DNA of 64,000 nucleotides from Nematopogon swammerdamellus (GCA_946902875.1 OX336344.1:23829791-23893790), one strand, 5' to 3'. Numbered from the stretch's first letter, positions 34,005 to 45,479 are shown. Notes: a model not told the origin generated them from the sequence alone. Numbers and translations are program-made.

Positions 34005-34375
34005 GTTTTTATGGAAACTGACACGGTTGGCTACATCACCTACAACGATGTTAGCCCATAACACCGGGTGAACAAGGTGCCATGTCAGTGCTTTCCTTCA
34101 TTTCACGCCGACTACACTGAACTGGACGGAAAACACGAACTACTTACATAGCCGTTTCGACCGACGTTTCGCTCGGTGCGGTGATACCAACCCGGCCGGG
34201 ATAAACCCTACCACCTAGTAAGGTAAGAAGGGAAGGGACGTACAGTTTAACGTGGAATCCGAACCACGGTGAGCCTGCAACGGTCGAGCGGTCACCCATC
34301 CAAATACTGACCGCGCTGCTCAGCGTTGCTTAACAACAGTCGACTGACCGCACCACTGAGCTACAGAGGCTGACG
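34005..34375 (-). mobile_element. SINE family B, near full length
   Basis: On the minus strand a tRNA-like head starts at about 34372: 'tctgtagctcagtggtgcgg' is a good A box, and 'ccgtggttcggattccacgt' (inverse of 34250-34270) a good B box. The body runs through 'cctagttcacc'-type and 'gatgtagccaaccgtgtcag' blocks to the tail at about 34010. Copies are at 37662-37995, 49668-49890, 50636-50775 and 29905-30035. It is a tRNA-derived, pol III-type retroposon with no protein. Confidence 0.85.
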
Positions 34376-34380
34376 AATTT

Positions 34381-34600
34381 CTTTTTTTTTTTTTTTTTTT
34401 AAGGAAACTGACACGGTTGGCTACATCACCTACAACGTCCGTGATGTCAGCCCATAACACCGGGTGAACTAGGTGCCATGTCAGTGCTTCCCCCTTTGAT
34501 CGTGCCGGCTATGATCGTCCTTATCCCTTAGTCGACCTTAGTGATCGTCCTTATCCCTTAGTCGACTTTTACGACATGCGACTGGGAGAGATGCAGTCGG
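34381..34600 (-). mobile_element. SINE family B, second copy with poly-A tail (as poly-T)
   Basis: A run of about 20 T at 34382-34401 is the poly-A tail of a minus-strand copy whose body covers 34402-34510. The tRNA-like head is missing. At 34510-34600 there is a doubled 'gatcgtccttatcccttagt' segment and an end also present at bases 1-34. Its tail abuts the head of the previous copy. Confidence 0.75.
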
Positions 34601-34869
34601 GCTATTCTTTTTAAGTACCGACCCCACACGGTACAATAGTCAAATAACTTTTTTCTGAATTCCCTTTAAATAAAATGTTATAGTTTTCATACAAACTAAT
34701 TGATTTATTTAGTGTAAAAGGATCTAATGTTCCACACGAACGTGGGAATGCGCGGTGAGTGAGCGAGCAGGGACGAGCGCGCGGAGAGAGGAGATGCGCG
34801 ACGGCGGCGGCGCGGCGTGGGTTTTCCGCTCCCGACCGTTCCCGCGCCAGCACCTTCCCCCTGCGCGCG

Positions 34870-35042
34870 TCAAATTACACTTGACGAAAACACAAATTTC
34901 AAAAATTATATCTCCAAAACTAGACGCTTTAGAGAAAAAATTCACAGATTTCGTGCCTTACACGACTATCGAGCAAATTGAAAATGAATCTACGGAATTC
35001 GAAAAAATATTGTCGCTGAGCGACACGAGAAAGTCGGGATAA
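34870..35042 (+). other. Unrecognised open frame
   Basis: The plus strand reads LTKTQISKIISPKLDALEKK, FTDFVPYTTIEQIENESTEF and a SDTRKSG end, stop at 35040-35042. Its composition (charged, Lys/Glu/Ile-rich, no G/C bias) is more protein-like than that of neighbouring ORFs. I do not recognise the family. It could be an exon end, a retroelement gag scrap or chance. Confidence 0.25.
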
Positions 35043-35054
35043 GGAAAAGGTTAG

Positions 35055-35260
35055 TTGGGTTCTGATGATGGAGCCGGAAGGAAGCCATAGGAACTCCTAA
35101 ACTACACATTATAAGCCCATCGTGTTTGGGCTCGTTGGATTTGTCTTCGCAAGTACTCTAGTCATATGTTATTTACAGGGTCCTGATGATGGAGCCGGAA
35201 GGAAGCCATAGGAACTCCTAAACTACACATGATAAATCCACCATATTTGGGCTCATAGTG
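35055..35260 (+). repeat. Two single units related to the 38-40 kb satellite
   Basis: 'tctgatgatggagccggaag' and 'gaagccataggaactcctaa', then a 'tttgggctc' end, occur at 35060-35135 and again at 35180-35252. Together they match the satellite unit at 38.3-40.1 kb, where the same landmarks read gatgatggagtcaggagg, ggaactc and tttgggctc. They are more diverged and separated by about 45 bases of other sequence. Confidence 0.75.
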
Positions 35261-37585
35261 ATCATAGTGATCATCACAACCACATCACATCATTGACTAA
35301 CTAGAGGATGCGTCCATACGAACTCAATAATGTCCTGACTAAGGTGGAGTTCAAAAATATTGCATTCAATTATTCATTCAAACTAATCTCAAATTAACTA
35401 ATTTTCTAAATAAAATTAATTGTAATAAAACATAACGTAATTATACGAGTATTATGCGATATTAAGTTTCCAGATAGTTTTTGGTATTTTAGGCGTTCTT
35501 ACTATGGTCTGGCCAGCATTTTAGTGAGGATATTTATTTAGTTCGTCACATAAAAAAAAATAAAAAATAACCAGTGAGTGTTCAGATAGTATATTGCAAT
35601 GTTATCATCATTCCCGACCGGAGTGCTCGTTGCTCTCCTGTGCGTGCGAACGAGATAGATTACTTTATTGAATAATCTTTGCACAATTAGCGAGCTTAAT
35701 GCCTTAAGGCATTCCATTCTACCTAACTTGGGACGATCAAATTCATCCACTGTCTTTTAGCTTGCTCATTATTTTCCAATTAAAACAGTTGTCCGGGAGG
35801 CGGTTGATGCTGGCAGGTGTGGAGGCGGACCCGCCTCCGCCGCCCGCCGCCACCGCGGCAACGGTGCGGGGCGCCTCAGTAACATAAATCAAAATTCAGA
35901 TTTAATTGCGAGGTTGAAATAAAAAAGATTTATCAAAAATGTGAGGTAGGCGCTCAAGAGTCTGATAAATGTGAGAGTGAATGCGCGGGCGGCGGCGGCG
36001 GTCGGTCTGTCGGTACGCACAGCGAGTCGAGTCATCGCTCTGTTCTACTCGTTAGTAGCTGGTTGCGTAGCCAGCGACGCCGGCGCGGACACGCATACAC
36101 ACAGTCAGGTGTCCGTCCGTCCGTCCGTCCGTCCATCCGTCACAGGCTCTAGCTCAGCCTTGCTTGAGCAATTTTCTTTAAACTTGGAATGTATCCGGTT
36201 GCAACGATGTTTCCATTCCAACTTTGAAAATATACCCGACGCTAGCGCGGCCAGTCACGTCACGAGCGTTTGGTAAAGGCAACGACATTTTACTTTCTGA
36301 ACAGGCCCTCGTTATACATTTTACCGGTAGAAAGGTGCGATTGGAGTTCTTCTATATATTGCCAATATTTAAGACAGCGTGCGCGAACGCCTAATACATC
36401 ACGTTACGTTTCCGCTCTGTGAACGTCGATAGAATAAAACGGTTAAATGGAAATCTGATACGTATATGGGAGACAACGATTGGAGAGTGTGCTGAATGCT
36501 GACAAATAGCGCGCCTCAATTCGGTGCGTTGTATGCCACTTCCCGATAATTTTTAATTCGTTGGGTAAAGGTATATTTTCCAAATACGTCGCGACGACGA
36601 CGCGAGAAAACTCCATTAGTGTGTGTGTGTGAGGGTGTGTGAGAGGGTGTGTGAGGGTGTGTATAAGAGAGTAAGGGTGCGTGGTGCTGTGGGAAGTTAG
36701 GATCACATCTGTCTACTGCACAGGACACATTTATGAAGTCGGCGAACACGAAAGTAAATAAAACTCCATAACTTCGACAGGAAAAGCCTTAAGAGTCTGT
36801 CAGATGTGAAGTTGAACGTTCGATTTAGGGGCCGAGGTGCCCGCCCCGCCCCCGCCCCCGCCCTGTCGCCACTCCCGCGGTCGAGTGTCGCGCGGTGGCC
36901 CCGGGCGCGGGCGGGGCGACTCCCGCCGGAATTGGACGCCGGCGCGGCGACGCGACACGACAAACACTTGCCGAGTTGGGATTTAACCTCACCACTTTAT
37001 TTCCTTCGGAGGAACCCACTGAAGGTCTTATGACTTGCGGCGCTCGGCACGGTCGGAGGCGAGGAGGCCGCCGAGCGTGTTTTCTGCTCGGAGGGAGACG
37101 GCGGCGCGGCGGCGGCGAAGACGATGAGTTCGCTTCTACGAATTTCACTGGAGGCGGAAGCGACGTGACACATTCTCTGTATAGGCTGCTCGCTCGGAGC
37201 TCAGAGGGGCTGCCTCACACACAAGCGTGGGTCGCTAGGGACACCCCGCCGCGCCGTCGTTACAGCACTGACGCTGCTCCTGATAATCGCACTCGCACTG
37301 CCCGCAGCCGGGTCGAGCTAACACTAGTGGCTCCGGTATCGGGAGATACATTTAGGATTATTTTTCGAGTCGATTAAAATTTATCGATATTTTACCTTCG
37401 TATGAAAAATGTTCAAAATAGCGTCGCCCGCCGCGGAGAGTGGGCGCCGCCGCCACACAGAGCAAGCCTCGACAACAGCTTGGACTGTCTCTCGAGTCCT
37501 GTGTGGAGATGATTATCTCTATGACCTGCCGACATATGTGCCTGCTAAGGCTATTCTGAAACGTATTTTGGTTATCCTGGTTCTT
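35261..37585. other. Non-coding interval
   Basis: No gene is supported. A gtcc repeat with dispersed-repeat tail is at 36110-36145, a (tg)n-like tract at 36620-36665, and a G/C block at 36830-36950. A 160-codon plus-strand ORF at 36895-37377 is long but Arg/Gly-rich, overlaps a G/C block and has ORFs of similar length on the other strand, so I do not call it. Confidence 0.45.
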
Positions 37586-37589
37586 TCTA

Positions 37590-37665
37590 AATAACATAGG
37601 TGCCGAGAGACGAATGTTGCAGTCGACAGAGCCAAAATCCCCTCTCTTCGCGAAACCACGCTTGA
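37590..37665 (+). repeat. Dispersed repeat E, copy 1
   Basis: 'ggtgccgagagacgaatgtt', 'gcagtcgacagagccaaaat' and 'cgcgaaaccacgct' are shared with 45175-45245. The block lies directly before a SINE B copy. Confidence 0.7.
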
Positions 37666-37995
37666 CGCGATTGGGTACATCACCTACAACATCTGTGATG
37701 TCAGCCCATAACACCGGGTGAACTAGGTGCCATGTCAGTGCGTCCCTTCATTTCATGTCGGCTACACTGAACTGAACGGAAAACATTTACATTGCCGTTT
37801 CGACCGACGTTTCATTCAGTGCGGTGGTATCAACCCGGGCGGGAGAACCCTACCACCTAGTAAGTTAAGAAGGGAAGGGACTTACAGTTTTACGTGGAAT
37901 CCGAACCACGAGCAGTCACCCATCCAAGTATCTACTGACCGTGCTCAAGCGTTGCTTAACAGTCTACCGACCGCACCACTGAGCTACCGAGACTG
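37662..37995 (-). mobile_element. SINE family B, near full length
   Basis: Same order as the 34005 copy. The tRNA-like head at the right end (inverse of 'ccgaccgcaccactgagcta') and the B box region near 37895-37910 are present. A 20-base deletion between them removes part of the head, compared with the 34 kb copy. Confidence 0.82.
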
Positions 37996-38154
37996 ACAAG
38001 TTTGATGCTTGTATGTATTACCGTTTTTACAATAAAGCAAAAACAAAAAACGTTGAAAAAGACACGTTTCTTGTATGGGGACCACTTAATTTTTTACTTA
38101 AAGTTTAATTTTTTTATTTTTTTAAACGGTTTTTTTAAACGGTTTTTTTTTTAG

Positions 38155-38300
38155 CTTGACTCCGTATATTTGTTTGTTTGTTTGTTTGTTTGTTTCAAAT
38201 CTTGCGACAATTTTTTCAACTACTTCTACTGAACCGATTTTTATGAAACTTTGCACACACATTGAGTTGTCGTGACAATACAATAATATGATAATTTCAA
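38155..38300 (+). repeat. Repeat tail with (tttg)n
   Basis: About six tttg units at 38168-38194, then 'ctactgaaccgatttttatg' and aaactttgcacacac, resemble the end of a common lepidopteran dispersed repeat. It leads straight into the satellite array. Confidence 0.5.
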
Positions 38301-40155
38301 CTTGGTAACGAGGGTCTGATGATGGAGTCAGGAGGTGGCCAGTGGAACTCTTCAACCGTTACTAATAACACCCTCGAGTTTGGGCTCATTTGGTTGGTTT
38401 GGACGAGTGTCCCATACTTCTACCAATACACTTGGTGACGAGGGTCTGATGATGGAGTCAGGAGGTGTACAGTGGAACTCTTCAACCGTTACTAGTAACC
38501 CCCTCGAATTTGGGCTCATATGGTTTGTTTGGACGAGTGTCCCATACTTCTACCAATACACTTGGTGACGAGGGTCTGATGATGGAGTCAGGAGGTGTAC
38601 AGTGGAACTCTTCAACCGTTACTAGTAACCCCCTCGAGTTTGGGCTCATTTGGTTGGTTTGGATGAGTGTCCCATACTTCTACCAATACACTTGGTGACG
38701 AGGGTCTGATGATGGAGTCAGGAGGTGTACAGTGGAACTCTTCAACCGTTACTAGTAACCCCCTCGAGTTTGGGCTCATTTGGTTGGTTTGGACGAGTGA
38801 CACATACTTCTACCAATACACTTGGTGACGAGGGTCTGATGATGGAGTCAGGGGGTGTACAGTGGAACTCTTCAACCGTTACTAGTAAGCCCCTCGAGTT
38901 TGCGCTCATTTGGTTTGTTTGGACGAGTGTCCCATACCTTACCAATACACTTGGTGACGAGGGTCTGATGATGGAGTCAGGAGGTGTATAGTGGAACTCT
39001 TCAACCGTTACTAGTAACCCCCTCGTGTTTGGGCTCATTTGGTTGGTTTGGACGAGTGACTCATACTTCTACCAATACACTTGGTGACGAGGGTCTGATG
39101 ATGGAGTCAGGAGGTGTACAGTGGAACTCTTCAACCGTTACTAGTAACCCCCTCGAGTTTGGGCTCATTTGGTTGGTTTGGACGGGTGTCCCATACTTCT
39201 ACCAATACACTTGGTGACGAGGGTCTGATAATGCAGTCATGAGGTGTACAGTGGAACTCTTCAACCGTTACTAGTAACCCCCTCGAGTTTGGGCTCATAT
39301 GGTTGGTTTGGACGAGTGTCCCATACTTCTACCAATACACTTGGTGACGAAGGTCTGATGATGGAGTCAGGAGGTGTACAGTAGAACTCTCCAACCGTTA
39401 CTAGTAACCCCCTCGAGTTTGGGCTCATATGGTTGGTTTGGACGAGTGTCCCATACTTCTACCAATACACTTGGTGACGAGGGTCTGATGATGGAGTCAG
39501 GAGGTGTGTACAGTGGAACTGTTCAACCGTTACTAGTAACCCCCTCGAGTTTGGGCTCATATGGTTGGTTTGGACAAGTGTCCCATACTTCTATCAATAC
39601 ACTTGGTGACGAGGGTCTAATGATGGAGTCAGGGGTGTACAGTGGAACTCTTCAACCGTTACTAGTAAGCCCCTCGAGTTTGCGCTCATTTGGTTTGTTT
39701 GGACAAGTGTCCCATACTTCTACCAATACACTTGGTGACGAGGGTCTGATGATGGAGTCAGGAGGTGTACAGTGGAACTCTTCAACCGTTACTAGTAACC
39801 CCCTCGAGTTTGGGCTCATTTGGTTGGTTTGGACGAGTGACTCATACTTCTACCAATACACTTGGTGACGAGGGTCTGATGATGGAGTCAGGATGTGTAC
39901 AGTGGAACTCTTCGACCGTTACTAGTAACCCCCTCGAGTTTGGGCTCATTTGGTTTGTTTGGACGAGTGTCCCATACTTCTACCAATACACTTGGTGGCG
40001 AGGGTCTAATGATGGATTCAGGAGGTGGACAGTGGAACTCTTCAACTGGTACTAGTAACCCTCTCGAATTTGGGCTCATTTGGTTGGTTTGGACGAGTGT
40101 CCCATACTTCTACACTTGGTGACGAGGATCTGATTATGGAGGCAGGAGGTGGACT
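38300..40155 (+). repeat. 130-bp satellite array, about 14-15 units
   Basis: The unit runs from 'gagggtctgatgatggagtc' through 'agtggaactcttcaaccgtt', 'actagtaaccccctcgagtt', 'tgggctcatttggttggttt' and 'cccatacttctaccaataca' to cttggtgac. The first unit is at about 38310 and the last near 40125. Units differ by a few percent and by 1-2 base indels, and the final ones are more diverged. The 75-165 codon ORFs inside are products of the repeat period; no CRISPR-like spacers exist. Confidence 0.97.
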
Positions 40156-40194
40156 GTTGAACTTAAATAAAACAAAAATTATGATCAGGATATT

Positions 40195-40460
40195 TTTTTG
40201 AATCCACCCAAGTTAAGGTTTCTGTATTGTCCCGAGAACTGTGTGGCGTTAGGGTGGCTAAAAATGATACGTGGTTAGCGATACACCACCCAAGTCAACG
40301 TTTGAAACGTGCCGAGGACTGTGGCATTAGGGTGGATAAAATTATACGTCGTTAACGTTTCAACTTCAAGGCTGGGCACACCTTGTTGTATGAGAGCCTT
40401 GCCCCTCTACATGGACCTCTGGGGGGGTCGACTGTTATTGGTCCAGTACTCGTGGGAACA
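40195..40460 (+). repeat. Two diverged tandem units next to the satellite
   Basis: 'ccacccaagttaaggtttct' with 'gtggcgttagggtggctaaa' (40205-40285) and 'ccacccaagtcaacgtttga' with 'gtggcattagggtggataaa' (40287-40360) are diverged copies of one roughly 85-bp unit. An unrelated 'tggacctctgggggggtcga' region follows. Confidence 0.65.
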
Positions 40461-40546
40461 ACATGAAAGAAAAAAATTATAAAAAAAATCAAACTAAAAA
40501 CGAGTAAATAAAAAAATAGGTAAAAAAACTTTTAAGTTAAACGGTT

Positions 40547-41042
40547 TTATTAAAAAAAAACAGCTGCACAAAAAACTAGAAAAAAAATCAGCTATACAAA
40601 AACTAGAAAATAATAAGGACACAAACCTTGGCCTTTTTAAGATTTTACGTCTGGGTAAGAAATTGTGCAATACTAGCGTGCTGTGTTCTCATGTCGGATG
40701 CCAAAGGGCACTTTGTGTCGCTGCGTCAGCGGAATAAGTAATAAATTGAGACTTTTAACAGACTAATATAAAAACGTGGGGCGTATAATATACGTAATAA
40801 CATGCGCCCCACGTTTTTATATTAGTCTGTTAAAAGTCTCAATTTATTACTTATTCCGCTGACGCAGCGACACAAAGTGCCCTTTGGCATCCGACATGAG
40901 AACACAGCACGCTAGTATTGCACAATTTCTTACCCAGACGTAAAATCTTAAAAAGGCCAAGGTTTGTGTCCTTATTATTTTCTAGTTTTTGTATAGCTGA
41001 TTTTTTTTTCTAGTTTTTTGTGCAGCTGTTTTTTTTTAATAA
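40547..41042. repeat. Near-perfect palindrome, 237-bp arms, 21-bp spacer
   Basis: The left arm 40547-40783 and right arm 40805-41042 are reverse complements apart from a one-base length difference in an A/T run. Matching landmarks include 'aaccttggcctttttaagat', 'gcaatactagcgtgctgtgt' and 'ctcatgtcggatgccaaagg' on the left and their inverses on the right. No ORF or recognised TIR motif is seen. It could be a young foldback element, a recent inverted duplication or an assembly artefact of long-read hairpins. Confidence 0.95.
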
Positions 41043-42390
41043 TTTGTAAATTATATTTATACGGACGGACACACGGCGGCGTAGGCTCGGTATGTCTCGT
41101 ACGGATACAACACCCTAAAATACATACTGGAAGAAGGAGTAACTCTCATTCCTTGGCTTGTTCCTAGCGGCGGCGGCGGCGGCGGGGCTGCAGGAAGTAC
41201 ATAAGTACGACGGACGGGAGCGGGACGGAGCTGTAGTTTGAGTCGTGCTCGGAGCTCGGCTTATCTTTTATGCTGTGAAAAAGGTCAGCAATGTATAGCA
41301 GGATTCATTAGGTTTAGTGAGTAGGTCCGGTGGCTGCGGGGGCGGGGCGGCGGCGGCGGTGCGCGGCGGGGGCGGGGCGGCGGCAGTGGTGCGCGGCGGG
41401 GGCGGGGGCGGGGCGTGGGCGGCGGTGCGGCGTTGACCCTCCAAAATGAGAGTTCTATTCGGAATCTAGAGAAATTTGTATGGTATCGCCCTCCGAAGGG
41501 AAGACAATGGGCTGGGATTAACCAACACTATTGTACAAATTTTAAAACGTTAAATTTATATGAACTACTTAGCGTATAAACTTACTTTTCAAAAATGTAT
41601 TTAATTTACGTTTTCTAGAAACAAGCGTACAATTGTGAATTGTACGAGACTTCTGTGGTTGCGAATTTACTCAAATTTTTATTTGCAATAATTTTTTCAG
41701 AGAGATGAGAAGGAACAATAATTGTTGTTTTGAAATTTGCTTTATACTTTAGAGTATGTACTCACATTTATTCCTGAAGTCAGGGCAAGGAAATGCGTCA
41801 TATATATATATATATATATATGTTTTGTGCGACCGTTTTCCTTTCTATATAAATATTCGAATGTAAAATGATTTTATTTTTATTTTTAATAATGTTATTT
41901 GTCGGATAAAAAAGTATGAGAGTTGGAGCCGCGCGTGCGTGGGAGCCGCGCGCCGCGCACACTCTCTAAAGTTTAGAATAGTAAAATGTGACGCGCGCCG
42001 CAAACAATTTGGATGTACCGACGATTCAATTAAGTAGTTCAACGAGCCGAGCTATGGAGTGGAGTGGAGCTGTGGAGTGGAGGTATAAAGACTGATGTGG
42101 TGAGAGGTGGCGGGGGTGTGGGTGCGGGGCGGGGCGTCCGGTCACTTGGAACAGAATTCGAATCTTCCCAAACTAATTAATTGAGTTTCCGCCCGACATT
42201 CGGCGGCCCATCGGCCGAAATCCATTCGCATTTTGTAATGTTTGGGGTTCGGAAGGGACTACCTACACGCGCTCTAGCAACAACTTCACGCATGGCACCG
42301 CGCCGCACCGCAAGTAAAATATGTTTACAATGAGGGCGACTAACGGCGTTAAACCAAAGAGAAAGTATATTAAAATAAAAGAATTATTTC
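41043..42390. other. Non-coding interval with G-rich tract and AT microsatellite
   Basis: 'acggacggacacacggcggc' and 'gtaggctcggtatgtctcgt' at 41060-41100 belong to the common 'ggcgtaggct' repeat family. A ggggcggggcggcggcgg minisatellite lies at 41336-41425 and (ta)n at 41801-41820. A G-rich tract is at 42105-42140. No gene is supported. Confidence 0.55.
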
Positions 42391-42601
42391 TAAAAAATAT
42401 AAAAACCGACTTAAAAAATGTATGAAATAAAAAAAATCTAACCCTAGAGTTGAAGGCGGTCAAAAGAAGGCTACACAAAATTACATATCCACTCATGTTT
42501 TCTTTCATCCATAATTTTTGCTTGCTTTAGCACCGCCTTCAACTCTAGGGTTCGATTTTTTTTATTTCATAAATTTTTCAAGTCGGTTTTTATATTTTTT
42601 A
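42391..42601. mobile_element. 211-bp foldback MITE
   Basis: 'taaaaaatataaaaaccgac' with 'aaccctagagttgaaggcgg' on the left is mirrored by 'caccgccttcaactctaggg' and 'aagtcggtttttatattttt' on the right. The loop (42461-42530) contains an unrelated 'cactcatgttttctttcatc' segment. Confidence 0.85.
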
Positions 42602-43496
42602 TGAATAGTTTTTTATTTCACAGATTTTTTAGTAATTTTTTCCAATTAGTGTACTAAGTGTAGTGTACTCGAGGCTCGGCCTCGCCATTCCGCCTCCCTT
42701 GTATTTCATTCTTTTTAGTAATATTACATAAAAAAGAATAATCGAAATCGGTTGAAGTGGTACAGAATTATTCGCCATGTGTCAAACTGAAAAATTTGGA
42801 GCGTGTTGCAGTATAGTGCTGAGGTTTTCCGACAGTTAGATAGCAACATATTTAACTCCAATATTATCTAGAATCAAATAATGTAGAACATGTTTATTTT
42901 ATCTCATTGAATTTATTGAACCCACAAATGGAACAGAAACAAAGTTTCGTGTGGTATGTTCACTGTAAGCATAGTATAAACAGACTCTCCTTTTACTATG
43001 CTGTAAGCGCCAACTACAACTATCGAAGGAGAAACAGAAACACGGACGTCATCTGTAATGGTGAGCCTCAGCTCCGCGCGGCGGGGCGGGGCGGGGCGCT
43101 CCTGACCCACTCGAAACTTGGCCAGTCCGCTTCGTCGCCTTTATGTCGCTCGCCACCTCCGCCAACACACCACATATACCCACTTTACACTTTCCAGACT
43201 TTCCAGACAGCCAGCGGTGAGCGCTCCCCTCCGCAGCGCTCACCGATGTCTGTGGCGGCGCAACGCAAATGTACAACTCACTCCAATCGACGCGTCGCGC
43301 GTCGTCATTACACGGAAATAAAAACAAAATAGCTAAAGAGTCTTTTCATTTGATAGCGTTTCACTTGAAAATATTTTTTTAACTTTCTAATTTCTGCCCT
43401 TAAAAAATTACATTTCATTTACGCTATACGCATGTGATTGGGTCATCCATCACATCCCATGTACCAAATTAATTAAACTGCTTTCCAGTATATTTT
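42602..43496. other. Non-coding interval
   Basis: No gene is supported. A ggggcgggg block at 43078-43100 lies in the middle of a long but compositionally biased ORF. An inverted scrap of the next element's tail begins at 43497. Confidence 0.5.
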
Positions 43497-43706
43497 CTTC
43501 ATTAGATAAAATATGCAAATACGAAAATGAAGAGACCTACTAGAAAATATACAAGCTACGGTTCGAAAATTTAGAGAGAATACGTCATCGATCCGATATG
43601 GCGGAATTGTTAACGCGCTGGCGGCTCAAGCCGGAGTTCCAGGTTCGAATCCTGGTCGGGATGTATTGTTTCTCTTCATTTTCGGCTTTGCATTTATCTA
43701 ATGAAG
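43497..43706 (+). mobile_element. SINE family C (tRNA-like head) flanked by inverted tails
   Basis: A tRNA-like head at about 43590-43662 has an A-box-like 'atggcggaattgttaacgcg', a five-pair anticodon-type stem (ctggc/gccgg) and a good T-arm, ccagg-ttcgaat-cctgg. Only about four acceptor pairs form, and the base before the presumed anticodon is not T, so it is not a sound tRNA. The tail 'tctcttcattttcggctttg' plus catttatctaatgaag (43671-43706) also occurs inverted at 43497-43535. The same head and tail are found on the minus strand at 61396-61530. Confidence 0.75.
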
Positions 43707-43759
43707 AAATATAATAAGCGAGAACATGCTCAGACAGAACTAACATATAACAATAATAT

Positions 43760-45165
43760 TTACACACATCCCGTTTCCTCCTTCTTTCCGCCTTACATTT
43801 ATTTAATTTTTGTTTATTTTGAATAATATGTTTTTCATTAGGTTAATTTCATATTAAGTTAGAAAAGTATTAATATATTTTCAAAAAAAAATTGAAAATA
43901 TATTAATACATTTCATACATTAATACATTTAGTAGATATTTAATATCTTATGTTCATTCATAAAGATTTGGAAAATAATATTTATTCCAGTAGATTCGGA
44001 GAAAATAAGGTGTGACAGACGGACAGACAGACACGAGATCCTATAACGGTTCAGGTTTTTTTTTCCTCTTTTGAGGTACGGCACCTAAAAACATGACTAC
44101 TATTTTCCAGCAGCTATGTCATCCATCGCGTGTGGCTACACATGATACAGGGCCGATTCTCCTAACGATTTGTAAAAAGATGTTACAGATTTAAAATGTA
44201 CATTCCGGCTGCGCTATTACAAACTGTATGTAGGCTGGCAGGGCGGCGGCGCGGCGCGGTGTGTGCACTCGGGCTAGTAGGAGGGAGGCGCGCGGGGCGG
44301 GAGGGAGTGTCGGGCGTCACTCTCCGATCGACTGTTACATTCTTTGATCGCGTCGGAGAGATCGGAGCCGACTACGAGTAAATAAACTAAGAAAGGTTCA
44401 TAATACGGTTATTTCATTATACGGCTTGTTGGGCAAAACCCGAGCGTTCCGTCATACGCCGAAAGGGCCGAAAGACGTCAGTTGATTTACAATCCCCGCC
44501 CTCGGGGGAGGCACGACCGCCCGACCGATCCCGACACTAAACCTTGCCAGACGAACTGTTTAGAATAAAAAAAAAGTATATTCATACATACCACGCACGC
44601 TGTTTGCCGACAATCGGGGTAATTAGAGCAATCGGTTTTGTTGCTTCAAGAGCAAGGGTAAACAAACACAGCGCAAAAAAAAAACGCCTACAGCACGCTT
44701 TGCAAAGTATAGGATAAGTAAGATAACCAAGCAGCAAGTAAGGCGCGAAGACCATTAATGCATGGCTCTGTCGAAAGACCGCGCCAAAGTGAGACGTGAG
44801 TAGCCTGGTGCCCTTTCAAATAAAATAAAAAAACGTTTATTGCGCATATAAATCGTACAGAAAGTAGCACTTAATGCCTGTGGCATTTTCAGCTAGCCTA
44901 CCCTTTTTAAATATAAAACTAGGATAGGTGCAACAAAACAAAGTTTTAAATAATAGAAAAACCAAAATGTCACCTTTTAGAAAATTACAGGGAGGGATAC
45001 ATACAGTAGCAGTGTTCTTTTAAGTACTATCTTTTAACGCTACCTGTAAATATTAACGTATGACGCGATTTTTCGCCAATGAAATTCATTTTTAGAAGCT
45101 ACAGAACATTTGCTTACAGCGAATGAGAACATAATATATTTTACAATTTTGTTTTATGTAAACCA
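43760..45165. other. Non-coding interval
   Basis: No gene is supported. A 'gacagacggacagacagaca' repeat end followed by 'gaggtacggcacctaaaaac' lies at 44015-44090, and a G/C block at 44235-44310. The remainder is AT-rich. Confidence 0.5.
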
Positions 45166-45169
45166 ACAT

Positions 45170-45250
45170 GGGTGGCTGTGCCGAGAGACCAATGGTGCAG
45201 TCGACAGAGCCAAAATAACCTCTCCTCGCGAAACCACGCTCAGTTAGGTT
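45170..45250 (+). repeat. Dispersed repeat E, copy 2
   Basis: 'gtgccgagagaccaatggtg', 'cagtcgacagagccaaaata' and 'cgcgaaaccacgct' match 37595-37665. Confidence 0.7.
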
Positions 45251-45319
45251 CCATGCCAGCAGATATGCAAACTGTTGCTAGACTGTCTAGCTTGTTAATA
45301 CGACGTTTGAAGACACCCA

Positions 45320-45475
45320 GGTTAAAGGATTCGAGAAATACACTCGCCAGAAGACAGTTCCACATCTAGCGGTGCGACAAAGAAAAGATTTAGAGATCGA
45401 TGGGTTCTCAAAATCCCAATGTCAACAACAAAAGGGTGCTGAGTATCTCTGCGACGAGTCATGCGGACATAGCAG
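45320..45475 (-). pseudogene. LINE ORF2 C-terminal fragment
   Basis: This is the reverse complement of 10870-11005: 'ttccacatctagcggtgcga', 'tcgatgggttctcaaaatcc', 'caacaacaaaagggt' and 'gcgacgagtcatgcgga' occur in inverse order. It is the same CR1/Jockey-type family as the fragments at 10655 and 26400. Confidence 0.75.
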
Positions 45476-45479
45476 ATAA

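Noticed and set aside
36895..37377. 160-codon plus-strand ORF as a gene
   Set aside because: It is Arg/Gly-rich, overlaps a G/C block, has opposing ORFs of similar length and contains no recognisable motif or splice context.
38335..40122. Series of 75-165 codon ORFs and a possible CRISPR-like array
   Set aside because: The units are contiguous 130-bp satellite copies with no unique spacers. The ORFs follow from the repeat, and the host is a eukaryote.
43590..43662. A functional tRNA gene
   Set aside because: The T-arm and anticodon stem are good, but only about four acceptor pairs form, the base before the presumed anticodon is not T, and the same head with the same tail recurs at 61.4 kb, which fits a SINE.
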